DNA of 64,000 nucleotides. Origin: Molanna angustata. Its lineage: Eukaryota; Arthropoda; Insecta; Trichoptera; Molannidae. This document shows positions 1 through 11,469 of this stretch, in pieces. The stretch covers positions 16,048,506 through 16,112,505 of the forward strand of contig OY754972.1 in the NCBI GenBank assembly GCA_963576475.1. Reading direction: 5' to 3'. Each line of letters begins with the position of its first letter. Position 1 is the first letter of the stretch. The translations under genes were made by a program, and so were the position numbers. Under the pieces are notes generated by a model. The model was not told the DNA's origin and searched no databases. It worked only from the letters and a program-made list of their open reading frames with translations.

Positions 1-743
1 CACTGTGGGCTTGTAGTGTAAATAATATGTTGTTACACACAAAATATTAGCGGTTTTAGTACTACACTGAATATAGTAGTTCAGTGATCGGCCAACCGCA
101 GCTCGCGAGCCATATACGGCTCTTTAGCCCCTTGTTCCACAAAATAACTAAGTATGATATCGGGAACGTAGGGAAGTGAACGAAGATGCCGTGTCGGGGA
201 CCAAGGAGTATATTGGTCTGGTTTAGACAAATTGAGAGGATGAACTAACGGAGATAGACGAAACGAATTTAAATACAAGCAGAAATAGTTGGAATTAAAA
301 GAGGTCGACCACACCAAATGGATCGCAATCGGATTGAGGACGTTTTCAATAAAGGCCAGTAAATTGTCTTAAGTGCACTTTACACGGACACTATTTTCAA
401 CGCGGCCCGGTTTCCAACGCTTAAAACAGCATCCAAAATAGAGGTTACTCCAAGCATCGCTTTACAGTACTTTACACAGTTTACACGATTATATTATGTG
501 CAAAAGTTTAATATATGTAATATAAATAAATATATATCGATAAATTATACAATAAATGTTTAATATAATATAAATATATATCGAAAGTTTTGACACTTTC
601 CAAATAATCAAAATACATCGCGAGCGAATGTCACACGTAAAAGTCAACGCAAACGGCAGCCATGTTGACTCGTCGGTAACGACGACAGCGAATATTTTTA
701 CAGATTTCTGTTTAATCAAAAAGGATGAAAATCGCGTTGAAAA

Positions 744-822
744 TATAGTAGTAGGTCCTGCCTGTATAGTAGTAGGTCCTGCTTGTATAGTAGTAGGTCC
801 TGCTTGTATAGTAGTAGGTAGT
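744..822 (+). repeat. 21-bp tandem repeat, four units
   Basis: Unit TATAGTAGTAGGTCCTGCYTG repeated almost exactly, the last one partial. An open frame at 628-843 runs through it and would encode a repeated IVVGPAC heptapeptide. I do not recognise the frame and treat it as chance. Confidence 0.85.
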
Positions 823-900
823 TTCAAAAAATTGGCTTTGTAAAGAAATTTTATTCATTTTACCTACTGTTGATTGTTATTGTTGTTGTTTTTCTTCTTT

Positions 901-1097
901 ATAATAATAATGATCACTTCCTTGCACCCTGCGCAAGTGGCGAGCTTATTGCCGTATGGTAATTTCTTCCAACTAACCAGTGTTTCCAGCTCAGAGAAGC
1001 AATATTTGTGGGAGAAATAAATTTCTCCTCTGCTGGGAATCGAACCCAGGACGCCCGCACAGAAACCGAACGGCTTACCAACTATGCCACAGCGGTC
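901..1097 (-). mobile_element. SINE-B, near full length
   Basis: The reverse complement starts GACCGCTGTGGCATAGTTGG (tRNA-like A box), has a GGGTTCGATTCCCAGCAGAG B box, then the body with TTGCTTCTCTGAGCTGGAAA and GCGCAGGGTGCAAGGAAGTG, ending in an (ATT)n tail. Close relatives lie at 17435-17648 and 39271-39485. Promoter boxes for RNA polymerase III are visible; the copy is non-coding. Confidence 0.85.
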
Positions 1098-1970
1098 TTT
1101 ATCTTTACTTATATCCAGTAATTTTTGCCATAGAGGTCACCAGTGCCCTTATTCCCAATCACGTGTAATACTTTGCGATAAGTCCCGCTAATCTAAAGTG
1201 AAAGTTACGTATCAGGAGCTGTCATTCATAACTACAATCTGTGAAACGAACGAATGTGTGTACGCGTCGCTTTATGTCTATACACAAAACTTAACACCAC
1301 CTCGGTATGTCGCATAAAACATTGCGAATTAAATTCACCTGTCGAATGTCATACGTATTTCACTCCAATCAGAATACCGCGTTACAAACGGCGAACGGAG
1401 GTTTTATCGACATCATGCGCGGAAGTTTATGCGGGCTAGTGTCCGCGGAAAACAGAATAACGATCCAGGGTACAACGAACTCTCGTTATCTTTCCGCGTT
1501 GGCGATTCGTCACTAGGATGTTGTTATTTACCATGTGTGAATATTTGACTCTTTTGACTGGTGAGTTTGACGACCACTGTATATGTTTAGTAGGTGATGC
1601 TAGTAGAATGTACGTTTGTGGTATCGTCGCTTCAAAACAAACCATTTCCCGTATTAGATTATACCGATACGTGTTTGACACGATATGCAATCATTATCTT
1701 GACATCATTTTTACGAGGTGAGATCAACAGTTTCCCGGATAACCTATTTTTTTAAATTCTTTATTGAATTTTGTTAGATTAACATTCGCATTATAATAAT
1801 TCAGATAATATTTATGTGATAACGTATTCATTTTTACCTGTTTTATCATCAGTCACAAGCAGGTACAATTTAGTACTCTCATAATGATTCATTTATCAAA
1901 TTCAATCGCGAGAATCTTACCTAACTCAACTCCAACTTCATTTAGAGCAATTTGATCATTTTTCGTAGAT
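1098..1970. other. Unassigned stretch
   Basis: Moderate GC with several short open frames on both strands. None shows a recognisable domain or conserved motif, and no repeat copy from this window matches it. Confidence 0.5.
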
Positions 1971-1973
1971 TGT

Positions 1974-2170
1974 TCTCTCTCCTCCGTAATTTTTAATCCA
2001 CATGGTGGTGGGGACAGCTCTCCTTACTGCGCTCCTCCACATCGCTCTATCATGAGCATCGTCTTCAGAGACATTACATGCCCGCATATCCTCCGTCATT
2101 AAGCTCTTCCATGATCGTCTTTTAGGACGCCATTCGTTCTCTGGCGATTTTATTCGAATATGTCCAAAAA
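1974..2170 (-). pseudogene. LINE 3' ORF fragment (RTE-like C-terminus)
   Basis: The minus-strand frame reads a WRPKRRSWKSLMTEDMRACN stretch followed by DAHDRAMWRSAVRRA. This is the K-R-W-x-x-x-I-x-x-D-M ... DR-x-x-WR pattern at the C-terminus of many insect LINE polyproteins. It is truncated and lacks RT or endonuclease domains. Confidence 0.7.
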
Positions 2171-2275
2171 TAATTTTCATACATTGTCCAAAAAGCAATT
2201 AAGTATTGTCATATTAATGAATCGTTTTTTTACATTGTAGATATTGTTATCGTTACTACTCGATCTTCACACCAG

Positions 2276-2427
2276 CCCCCCTAGGCAACGTGACATTTAG
2301 CTCAAGAAAATATAACTCAATGTATGGAAGTGACAGTTGTCAGTCACGCGACAATAGTCATTTCCATACATTGAGCTATCTTTTCTTGTTTATTTTCTTG
2401 AGCTAAATGATACGTTGTCTAGGGGGG
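2276..2427. mobile_element. 152-bp palindromic MITE
   Basis: The ends are CCCCCCTAGGCAACGTGACA and the reverse complement of CCCCCCTAGACAACGTATCA. The matching continues through TTTAGCTCAAGAAAATA and an inner CTCAATGTATGGAA / TTCCATACATTGAG pair, so almost the whole element folds into one hairpin. CAG flanks both sides and may be the target duplication. It has no coding capacity; superfamily unclear. Confidence 0.85.
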
Positions 2428-3750
2428 CAGATAAATATATCCCATAATGTCTGTTTTGCGAACTATAGGAGATGTTTAGAATGAAGAAACTATACATTTT
2501 TACTGGATGGTCTTCTAAAGAAAAAATAATCTTTATAAGAACATATTATTATCTTTCATATAAAAAAACCGACTTAAAAATAAATGTAAGTATTTCAAAA
2601 TATAAAAATTTGGTGTTCGGTTCTCTCTGCTCACCCCATGAGGGATATGGCATGGTTTGATAGTTTGTAGGTATGTATGTAGTAAAGCCTATATCGGACA
2701 ATGTTGTAAAGAGTTTTTATCGCTGAAGTGAAAATTGAAGAGTTTGATGAATTTCTCATGAATCCCATGATCTTATCTTGACGAAATTGAAATTAGACCA
2801 ATCGGAAGATAATGAAACAAGAATCATCGAAGTCGGTTTAAATACCTTTTTTTATTTTATGGTTTTCCAGTGATATATTAAGAGGACATATAACGCTAAA
2901 CTTAGTGACTGATAACATGATATATTAAAACCGCTCAATGCACTATGAAGTTACGCGTTAGTAAGGGTAAATATCGCGTGCGTTAAAAAAGGTTTATACG
3001 TGATTTAAAATTGTTGATTTTTTGCATTTGAAGAACAAACCTTAGTTGAAATGAAAAAACTTTATCGGTCATTCACTTTGATTTTATGCACTCTTTAAGC
3101 TTATAAAAGATTTATTTCTCTTCAACACATGGTTATGGAGTAATTTAACTAAAATGCTGTAAAAAAGGATATTTTTAATCATTTATTGATAGGAATTTAG
3201 GCTGAATTTTAAAATTGTTAGACGAACATTCACTAGAGAAATGTTGAAAAGACTTATACTATTATTTCTTGAAACACACTGTTTATCATATTTGAGGGAT
3301 TTGATTTGAAATTGAGGTGTTTAGGTTTATATGGCCCCTTAATATAAATCTCATTATATCAACCAGAAATAATAATGTCTTCAGTATTCCGGCAGTACAT
3401 AGGTAATAATTACACAAAAAATTGTTTATCACAAGAGCTTGCTCCAAATTTAATCACTATGGAAATATTGATATTTTTTTTAATCTTCAGGGGCATTTAA
3501 GCGATGTTTACAAAGCAATTTAACGATGTACCTAATACACTTAGGTACTTCTAATGTATGCGTTTGTATGTCAATATGTAATTATTATGATAAATCATTA
3601 TGGCAAAATCGAGTTCAAATCATGGTTGCATGTATTAATATTGTAATATTGTTAATCTTCCCTTTTAATCCTCTCCTAGATCCTTTTGATTCAGATACAC
3701 CATCATTCACATGTTTTTGTTAACCTTGTATTATTTGTGTTACATATTCT
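2428..3750. other. AT-rich intergenic DNA
   Basis: Low-complexity A/T runs and short chance frames only. No domain, RNA gene or repeat family member recognised. Confidence 0.5.
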
Positions 3751-3752
3751 GG

Positions 3753-4027
3753 TGAGGCACCGGCTTAGAATAGTGCTACCACTCTTTTCTATTATTGTTT
3801 TCGAGTGTCCCGTAAGAGCCGGGTAATCGAAAATACAACAGGCAACAATAACATCTCACATAGTTCATCAATGAGGTTCACCACCCATTCTGAATGTAGT
3901 GCCTTTTAGGTGAGACGAGACTTGTGTGTGGGCATACACAGATGTGTTGTGCTCCCTTTTATAAGGCACTCACACCCGCACACCTTTCGCTGGTTACCCC
4001 ACTTTGTGGGATATGCCGTGATGGTAT
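3753..4027 (+). repeat. Dispersed repeat R1, full copy
   Basis: About 275 bp from GGCTTAGAATAGTGCTACCA through GTCCCGTAAGAGCCGGGTAA to GATATGCCGTGATGGTATG. The same block recurs at 22150-22388 in plus orientation, at 40616-40893 and 58164-58440 in minus orientation, and as fragments near 9.8-10.06 kb. Some copies end in a (TTCA/TGAA)n tail, which suggests a retroposed SINE or LINE 3' end. Class unknown. Confidence 0.85.
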
Positions 4028-4062
4028 GTTATGGTACATATTCTGGTCCTTTGAGAAATTGT

Positions 4063-4462
4063 CTAATTTAATGTATTTTTGTAATTGTGACTGTTTGAAA
4101 CCATAAAAAATAAATCTCTATTACACATAATTTCTAATAACACGCAATACAGTTGCAGTTGGAAAAAACTTTTATCATCAATGCATTTTATATTCCATGA
4201 ACTATTTGATCTGTCCTCGTGTACGGGCAAGTGTCCCAGTGATGTAGCATTGTAATTCAATTTATTTGTCGAGTATGAAATTCCATTTGGAGCGGCGGAA
4301 ATGTGCTTAACTTTCTCAAAACAAAACAAACACGAGTAGTCTAGTAGTAGAGTAGTACTATACCTACTTACTTATATAGGTATAGTCGCTCACGACTGAA
4401 GGGGTCATAATATTTCCTTCCACACGTGGATTATCACCTTTGTACAGTCTTATTTTATTTAT
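4063..4462. other. Unassigned stretch with an 88-aa minus-strand frame
   Basis: A minus-strand frame at 4063-4329 is open for 88 codons but shows no motif I recognise. It could be chance or a decayed exon. Confidence 0.3.
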
Positions 4463-5286
4463 ATACTAGTTGCATGTAACACATGAGATCCAACTGTCGA
4501 TAGCGATAGTATGTATAGTTGAAGAATTAGTACCAAACTATAAACCCATAAATACAAATTATTTAATATTTTAAGATATTTGGTTTTCTATACAACACAT
4601 GTACCTAGGTATGTATGTCAAGATAGGATAGTATGGAGGTCAGTCCTTTGATCCTACCCAGAATATCGAAACAGCATGATGGTATGTATGTATGTTTGGA
4701 GAGTAGTATCAAATTATTAAGTCTTCTTAGATATAATGTATAAGTGACTGCCATACAAATTGTATGAAGCGATGTCGTCACTAAATTCAATTTTTATTAA
4801 AATTGTTAAAAAATAATTGAGATGTAGGTACTTCTACAATATTTATATTTTTTATAGACAATTAAATTATTTAGTTGGGGTGTTTCGGCTTTTTTCGATA
4901 TTTTTGAAACATTTGGAAATATAGGCAGTTAAACTCATAAATTTATCATAAAAAAAATATTTTTCTTAATAAAAAATGTTTGAGAAACCCTGGAATTAAA
5001 AAAAAAATTGAGATTTTGTATTTGTCTATGTTTATACAATTTTTCAGCGTTCTAGCTTTTATGGTTTCTGAGATATGTGGAAAAATAAACCAAAATTTCA
5101 AAAGTTGATAACCCCTGACTGAAACAAATATTCACAATTCTGAGTATAAAAGTTTTGTAGGCCTATAACTTTTTATATATTCTGAAAATTTAGGCTCTGT
5201 TAATTGAGCGGATCAAACGTTATAAGGGACGGACGGACGAGTAAATCCATGTATGGGAACACATATGCTGCGAGGCCTCTAGTTGG
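4463..5286 (+). repeat. Dispersed repeat R2, longest copy (~0.82 kb)
   Basis: Runs from ACTAGTTGCATGTAACACAT to TATGCTGCGAGGCCTCTAGT. Characteristic internal blocks are TTAGTTGGGGTGTTTCGGCT, ATATAGGCAGTTAAACTC and TTCTGAGTATAAAAGTTTTG. Related copies lie near 20.7, 34.9, 37.9, 38.8, 53.8 and 59.0 kb in both orientations. No coding frame and no terminal inverted repeats were found; it may be a non-autonomous element of unknown class. Confidence 0.8.
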
Positions 5287-5358
5287 TGTTATTAGCTTGC
5301 AAAATGTCCACTACACCATACAAAATGTTCCTTCGTACACGCATATTGGCTTAATAAT

Positions 5359-5401
5359 GTCGATTCATTCAGAGAATTGAATTCTCATGAACGAATCGAC
5401 A
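5359..5401. repeat. Short palindrome
   Basis: TGTCGATTCATTC and GAACGAATCGACA surround AGAGAATTGAATTCTC, giving a near-perfect 43-bp hairpin. Confidence 0.6.
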
Positions 5402-5429
5402 GTTGGATCACACATACCTAATTTAGATT

Positions 5430-5560
5430 GGTGGTAACAGAACGGTTAGCGCGATGGATTCGTAATCTAGTGGTCGCGAGTTCGAATCCTGCCACGACCG
5501 ATTTCGTTCACTTATAGCTAACGCATGTATACTTAATTCGTGGAATGTATTTATTTATTT
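5430..5560 (+). mobile_element. SINE-A copy (tRNA-Thr-like head)
   Basis: Contains GAACGGTTAGCGCGATGG (A box region) and GGTCGCGAGTTCGAATCCTG (B box), followed by the SINE-A body GATTTCGTTCACTTATAGCT. It grades into a (TTTA)n tract. The attached body and multiple copies argue for a SINE, not a tRNA gene. Confidence 0.75.
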
Positions 5561-6570
5561 ATTTATTTTCTCTCAGAAAGCTACAGATATATTTTTTTTT
5601 ATTTTACATTACGTTTATTGTATAGAAGTTGAGCCAAAAGTGCTTTCTTCAATTTAAATTATTGATTATACAGTAATTTGTCACACAGTTGAAAAATTCA
5701 TAAGAAAATGCAAGGTAAAAGAAAAAAGAAAATTTAAAAAGATAGATAAAATAATAACAAAGACATGCACAAATACAGTAAACGAGTATGTTTCAGGATA
5801 AGGAGGAATCTTTAGTGAATGAGGATGGGATTGTAGGATTGTGTATTAGAGTTTAAGAACATCTTTATCTGTTTTTGGTAATGTTGTAAAGTGTCATGAA
5901 AATATATGTATTTTTGAAATGTGTATTATAATTTCGCTAATTAGTGTGGCATACTGGTATGTGGAATAAATTTTGTGAGCGGGTATGTCTATTGGGTACA
6001 TGGAGTGATACAGTTTTGAGAATATCAAGGAAATCGATCAAGTTATTGCAAATTTTGTATAGTAATATTTGGTCAAAGTAAAGTCTCCTGTCCTGCAATC
6101 TATTCATGTTGAAAATTTGGGTTGAACTATTGTAATTACTGTGTTCAACATAAGGGCGTCTCTCTTAAGTGTTGTCTCTCTAAGTGTTTAGTATGAGGAT
6201 GTATATGTACCTACTTGTTACAAAGACATTATATTCATTCTTTTCAAAAACAAAATGATAAATAATGAACTATCTTTATTTTGCGGAACAAACTAATTCA
6301 TAATAATTTTAATATAAAAATTTATTTTAGGTATATCTGTGATGTGTTAGATAATTTCTTATTTTCTTACATGTATTTTTATTTATTAATTTTGTAGGTT
6401 CACATAATTAAACAATTTTAAACAAAAAAATATGAACGTTGGATACTCTCGATAGAGTTGAGCATCAATTATTACAATGTAATATTATCAAATATCGTAT
6501 TTTTAACTTTGTGGTACATTTTAACAAAAATTAACTGAATTTTAACTTTGTTTACACCAATTGTTTATTG
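5561..6570. other. AT-rich intergenic DNA with a SINE-A tail scrap
   Basis: Mostly featureless. At about 6195-6245 the words GATGTATATGTACC...TTGTTACAAAGACAT resemble the 3' end of SINE-A without a head. Confidence 0.5.
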
Positions 6571-6575
6571 CATAA

Positions 6576-6736
6576 GATGGCTCGATGGCAGAGCGATTAG
6601 CGCGCTCGGCTAGTAATCCAGTGGTCGCGAGTTCGAATCCTGCCTCGACCGATTTCGTTCACCTATAGCACAAGCATTTATGCTTATTTTGGAAGATGTA
6701 AATGTACTTGTTTAACAAGGACATATTCATTTTTTA
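6576..6736 (+). mobile_element. SINE-A, near full length
   Basis: The head GCAGAGCGATTAGCGCGCTC with a CTAGTAA anticodon-like loop and GGTCGCGAGTTCGAATCCTG resembles tRNA-Thr (AGT). The body is GATTTCGTTCACCTATAGCA...GTACTTGTTTAACAAGGACA, ending ATATTCATTTTTTA. Best matched by 62645-62813. Confidence 0.85.
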
Positions 6737-7119
6737 TAATATTATTAAAAAAAATACAATTTACATGATCAAGATTTTGTTTACTTAATTTGATTCAAAA
6801 ATTGGTTACATTAAAAGTTTAATACACCCCCTTTAGTAATTTAAAAAAAAATTATTATATAGTTTAATTTTAATTATTTAAGAAGAAAAAAAATATTTAA
6901 AAGAGAAAAGAATAATAATAATTGTTGTAGGAGGGTATTAAGTTGTTTTACACAATACAGGTTGTAATTGTTGGTGAGAGTTGTGGAGGAATAAAACACA
7001 AAACGGTTAATTTAAATATGACCAGGGGTCATGTATATTGAAAAAAAAATTATGCAACTGGGTTAGTAACCTTAAAACTAAGTACAAAAAAAAAATGAAA
7101 GCAGTAAAAATATTGAGAC

Positions 7120-7780
7120 GTCGGTGCTTTGTGTAGTGGGTGCGTGTTAAGGCGAGTGATTTTGTTTGGTGCTGAGATGAGGCGCTGGTCGAGCGACGTC
7201 GGCTTGGCAGATGGTGCAAGCGGCTTTGGCTCGCGTGGCAGGATGTTGAGGCGAGAGACGAGCGGCTTTGGCTCGTGTTGTGGTGAGGCGATGAGATACG
7301 AGCGGCTTTGGCTCGTCGTGGATGCAGCAGACTCGCAGGCAGGGGTTGCTGACATCGTGGAGGACGTCGGATTGGAGCAGGGGCTCCGTGAAGCTGGACT
7401 TGCGAGGAGGCAGTCGCTGTAAGCTTCGCCGGGACGTCCAGAGACATTCAGTTGTCTCAGTGGAGCGCTGGACTCTAAGGCAGGAGTCGCTGGGCTCTGG
7501 ATGAGGAGTCTAGCAGCCGTGAAATATACCTATGCAAGGTAGAGGCGCGCTAGGGATCCGAAAGTAGGTATCGCCGGTTGTGTTGCTCGATTGCTCTGCC
7601 CGTGGTGTGAATGTTGACGTCGCGACGCGTCGTAATTATAAGTAAGACGAAAAAAAATAACACTGATAGTGTGCGCTGTATATTTAAATTGTCTTTAATA
7701 CTTTTAACTTAGGCAGGTAGGAGACATCTGCCGAGGCACAGATGCCCGTCCGTCACTTGCTACACAAACTGAATTTAAAT
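7120..7780. other. GC-rich block with GCGGCTTTGGCTCG repeats
   Basis: A clear GC island in AT-rich surroundings. GCGGCTTTGGCTCG occurs three times between about 7218 and 7315 in imperfect units. Frames are open on both strands (for example minus 7007-7447, 146 aa), but they overlap each other, look like GC-driven openness and match no domain. It could be a decayed LTR or untranslated region of an element. Confidence 0.5.
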
Positions 7781-8530
7781 TTTTTTTGAACAAGGCGATG
7801 AGAACTATTCATCTGTCTGTGGACTGACTCCACTGGTGGACTCCAGTTTACCGACTCATGACTGACTGTCTTCAACTCTCGAAACGTCTTCCTATCGAAT
7901 TTTGTAGGAGGTGGTCAGAGCCTCGATCATTGGTCACTACGAGTAGGCTGTCCTAAGGACACCATTGTTTGTCCTTTATTGTCCTCGAGATAACAACCAA
8001 TTACAATCTTGGTTGGGGCGTGTTAAGTATGAAATACCCTGGCGTAGACCAACCCAACATGTGTTTAGAAAGTCAGCCTCGACCGGGCAATATATCTTAT
8101 TACTAGACGTTTTGGAGACTTGTAAAAAAATGTGAATTGGTTGTCTTCCGTTTCAAATATTGGGTATGTTCTTTGGTTGCATTTTAAAACAAAGAAGGAT
8201 GCATATGTTGGCTATATCTTTAGAAAGAATGGTGCTTAATGGATTTGCAGTTGTTACATGACTATAGAAATGCAATAAATCAGGAGATCTATTCAGTTGG
8301 ATATTTTAAAATATAAATGAAATGCATTCTATAGTTTTGAAAGAATTATTTCGACACAATGTGAGCAGTAAATTATTATCTTGGCCCTAAGAAAAAAATA
8401 AAAACCCACCGCGAACATTTTATAAGTAGGCATTATTGCGTAAGAATTAATACAAATAATTCGAACGCAACAAGTTTTGATCAAAGAATAATTATTCATA
8501 TATTCATGCATACCTGTCAAAACGAAACTC
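7781..8530. other. Unassigned intergenic stretch
   Basis: No domain, RNA gene or recognised repeat seen. Confidence 0.4.
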
Positions 8531-8532
8531 AT

Positions 8533-8582
8533 AATTTGCAATTTAGACATGATAATCAATTCATGTCTTAATTGCAAATTCT
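8533..8582. repeat. Imperfect 50-bp palindrome
   Basis: AATTTGCAATTTAGACATGA and TCATGTCTTAATTGCAAATT form long complementary arms around a short AT loop, like a small MITE remnant. Confidence 0.65.
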
Positions 8583-8589
8583 CGTCTAT

Positions 8590-8747
8590 TTTATTTAATC
8601 AATTTATTACACACTTAATAAGTATTGTACCACTTTATCTTCAGAGATTTTACGTTGCTCGGGTTGGTTGGATGAATTTGGTTTATGGCAATAAACCCGC
8701 CTTTGTACACATGTACATAAATTATATAAATAAATAAATAAATAAAT
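8590..8747 (+). mobile_element. LINE 3' end with (TAAA)n tail
   Basis: CACTTAATAAGTATTGTACC...CGTTGCTCGGGTTGGTTGGA...TTTGTACACATGTACATAAA followed by TAAATAAATAAATAAAT. The same 3' end closes the LINE fragment at 53390-53823. Only the 3' UTR remains. Confidence 0.75.
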
Positions 8748-9578
8748 TTTCAGTTGCATATACGCAAATATTGGATTTTTTCCCAGCCGTTGCGCAATTC
8801 AATAAAGTGTCGCGTAAACCAGCTGATGATGGGTCGTAAGCCCTGTAGGTGCCTTTAGTACCTAGTTCTCCTATAATATTCGTCACTTTTGAGATGTTAA
8901 AAATTTGAAAAAAAAAATTAAATTTGACGCAAATAAAATTTTCGGTCATAGCTCTCCACTGTTGTATATTGTGGAAGGTAAAAATATTCAGTAGACTTAA
9001 TGTATTATATAATGTTTAATGTACTATATAATGTATATTTTATTATCTTCCTAACATTTTAATCTACTTCGGTTTATTATTATATTTATTCAGTCACGAG
9101 TATTTTACTTTTATAAGCAGACATTGAATCTCATAGTATGAAGGATAGAGCTCGACAAGTAAAAGAAAGCAGGTGAAAGCTTTATACAGCAAATTAAAAT
9201 GGTCAGAGCAAAAGTGACACGCAATACGCTAGACAACATCGAACGTCAACTGATTTTATTTGTTGATTCAAATCAGAGTGAATCCCTATACTAAAATTGA
9301 TCTATGCAAAGGCTATGCGATATTACGTGCATTCTTTCACTTGGCGAGCTCTACGTGTTAAACAAGATGAAGTGTTATCGTGCATATGTACATTCATATA
9401 TTATAATATATTCACGTATTTGTTACTTCAGAGCTTATATTATTATTTTTAATGCATTTTACTTCCTGACGTTCAAATTCACGTTAAACTCCTAATTGGT
9501 GCTAAAAGCATAATTATGGTACCTTTAAAATCTTTCTGATGTTAATTAGGTTAATAGATTAATTGCACATAATATAGA
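8748..9578. other. AT-rich intergenic DNA
   Basis: No recognisable gene or repeat. Confidence 0.4.
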
Positions 9579-9763
9579 CAGTGGCGTAGCATCGAAATTG
9601 CAGCCCACGTGCAAAAAAATATCAAGACCCCCTTCAAAACCTAATTTTATCAAATATATTATTATGAAATAATTTTTTCATTTAATATTTAAATATCAGA
9701 TTAGGTAAATAAATTAGTTAATTGATAAGGCAATGAGGCTAGTGTGTTGGGATACAAGCATGT

Positions 9764-10062
9764 TTCGTGCTTCATTTTATTATTACACATCCGCACACCT
9801 GCCGCTGGTTATCCTACATTGCGGGTTATGTCATAATGTACGTAGGTACCTATGTATTAAAATAATTTTGGACAAAATCTCGCTTTAAATTTGTTAGATT
9901 ACTGATTTTGATACTTCTTCTTTATTCAATGACCAACATTTAGAGGTTTTCTAGTTTTGAACTTTAAGGCACTGGCTTAGAATAGTGCTTCCACTCTTTT
10001 CTGGTAACATCTCACATAGTTCAGCAATAAGGCTCCCCACCCATTCTGAATGTAGTGCCTTT
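9764..10062 (+). repeat. R1 fragments (broken copy)
   Basis: 9764-9836 matches the R1 3' part (CATCCGCACACCTGCCGCTG) and 9965-10062 matches its 5' part (GGCTTAGAATAGTGCTTCCA). The order is reversed relative to a full copy, so this is two fragments or a rearranged one. Confidence 0.65.
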
Positions 10063-10295
10063 AAAAAATGCAGTTCAATTATAATTAAGCAATATTCGTG
10101 ACATTTATTTAGATATATCATTATTTGATTTTTTAGGATTTTAAGCCTTAAACGTCTAGTTTAATTTAATTGTCTGTCAATTTAACATTTAATTTAATGT
10201 ATTTTAATGTTTACTTTAATTTAATGTTTAGTTTAATTTTAACTTATTGTTTAATTTAACTGTGTATCAATTTAATGTTTAATTTAATTAATTTA

Positions 10296-10372
10296 ATGTA
10301 AAGCGCCCTTGAGGTGATTTTCCACGAAAACGGCGCTATACAAGTTATCCAACTATAATAATAATTATTCAA
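10296..10372 (+). repeat. L2/CR1-like LINE 3' tail
   Basis: AAAGCGCCCTTGAGGTGATT...GAAAACGGCGCTATACAAGT then (AAT)n. The GCGCC/GGCGC stem and the TGAGGTGA loop side are the conserved 3' tail of L2-type LINEs. Related copies lie at 24172-24255 and 59281-59345. Confidence 0.6.
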
Positions 10373-10878
10373 TCAGTTTGCGTATCACTCTAGCTACGCC
10401 ACTGACTACATTCGTAAATATTATACACCGACTCTTTGGCGGCTACAGTTGTTTTTTTTTTTTTTTTATAGTAACTCCTACCGTTCTTAACATAAAAATT
10501 AAATAATGGTTTGTAATTAAGAGTCGTTATTATTATTATTGCGTTTATTATTATATCCTCGACATACTAATTAGTAGGTACATTAATGACTATTTGTTTT
10601 TAAATATATATCAAAGATCTTGTTAATATATTTTTATCTTCATCTTGCAACAAACTGATAGGTCTTCCAGATAGACGGGGTCCAGAGGGGACTTCATTGG
10701 CTGCTGCATAAGCGAGCCCGTACCTAGAAAATCATTTTACAGAAAAAAATAATACTTTTCCACGTTGCTATTTGAAAGCGATGAAAATATCTAGACTATT
10801 GCAGTAAAACCCATACCATGACAATTAACACATGACAAAGAGCAGAAACGACTAAGTCAATCAACCATGCAAGGCCAA

Positions 10879-11001
10879 GACCGGGAGGCGTATATTATGT
10901 ACCTTTCCGTTGTGTTTAGGTGGCAAGTACTGCCTCGAATTAGGCACTAGTTTGTTGCGCTAATGCACTTAAAAACTTATGTTCAATTCAAGGGACGCGT
11001 C
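10879..11001 (+). repeat. Left arm of 120-bp inverted repeat
   Basis: GGCAAGTACTGCCTCGAATT...TTTGTTGCGCTAATGCACTT is the reverse complement, with mismatches, of 12095-12212. The arms enclose the LINE fragment at 11470-12047. They may be two opposed copies of a repeat, or the termini of one larger element. Confidence 0.8.
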
Positions 11002-11469
11002 TTTCAATTATATGTGTATTGATTGAGCGTTACAAGGCTGTGTTAGAGGCATTTTTTGTGTATGATTGTTTTTGTTTAAATAGATTAATCTACACAAATC
11101 TTCATTATATCATAAAAAATCGTTGACATTTTTTTTTGTATGAGATTGGTACTCGTGAATTTTTCAATTAAATAAACACACATTGCGTCGTAATTACCTT
11201 CACAAGGTATAGAGCATCGAATTTTACATTGGTAATTATCCTTGTCTCCTTCGTAATTTACAATTTTAAAATTGTCCAAAATACCAATTAAAAGTTCCAT
11301 ATTAATTAAAGACTTAAACAAAATTACTGATTACTACCATATAATCTGTGAACAAAATACAAATGTGACAGTGACAGACGAAATGCGAGCGAAATGAAAT
11401 AGCGCGCGAACTTCATGGCTATATATAGGTAATATGTTCCATATTCAATAATTAATTGCCTTGAATTGA

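Larger units (their letters stand above)
9579..10404. mobile_element. hAT-like TIR element carrying other repeats
   Basis: Terminal CAGTGGCGTAGC (9579-9590) is matched by GCTACGCCACTG (10393-10404), a typical hAT-style terminus. Flanking 8-bp sequences do not match, so the target duplication has decayed or the ends are from different copies. Inside are two R1 fragments (9764-9836, 9965-10062), a TTTAATTTAATG-rich tract (10150-10290) and an L2-like tail (10296-10372). No transposase frame. Confidence 0.6.

Noticed and set aside
628..843. 71-codon frame with IVVGPAC repeats
   Set aside because: Generated by a 21-bp tandem repeat; no family recognised and the flanks are non-coding.
6576..6660. 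tRNA-Thr gene
   Set aside because: A/B boxes and loop fit, but the sequence continues into a shared SINE body present in several copies, and the acceptor stem does not pair well.
7007..7447. 146-codon minus-strand Ser/Arg-rich protein
   Set aside because: GC-driven openness in multiple frames, overlaps repeats and has no domain.
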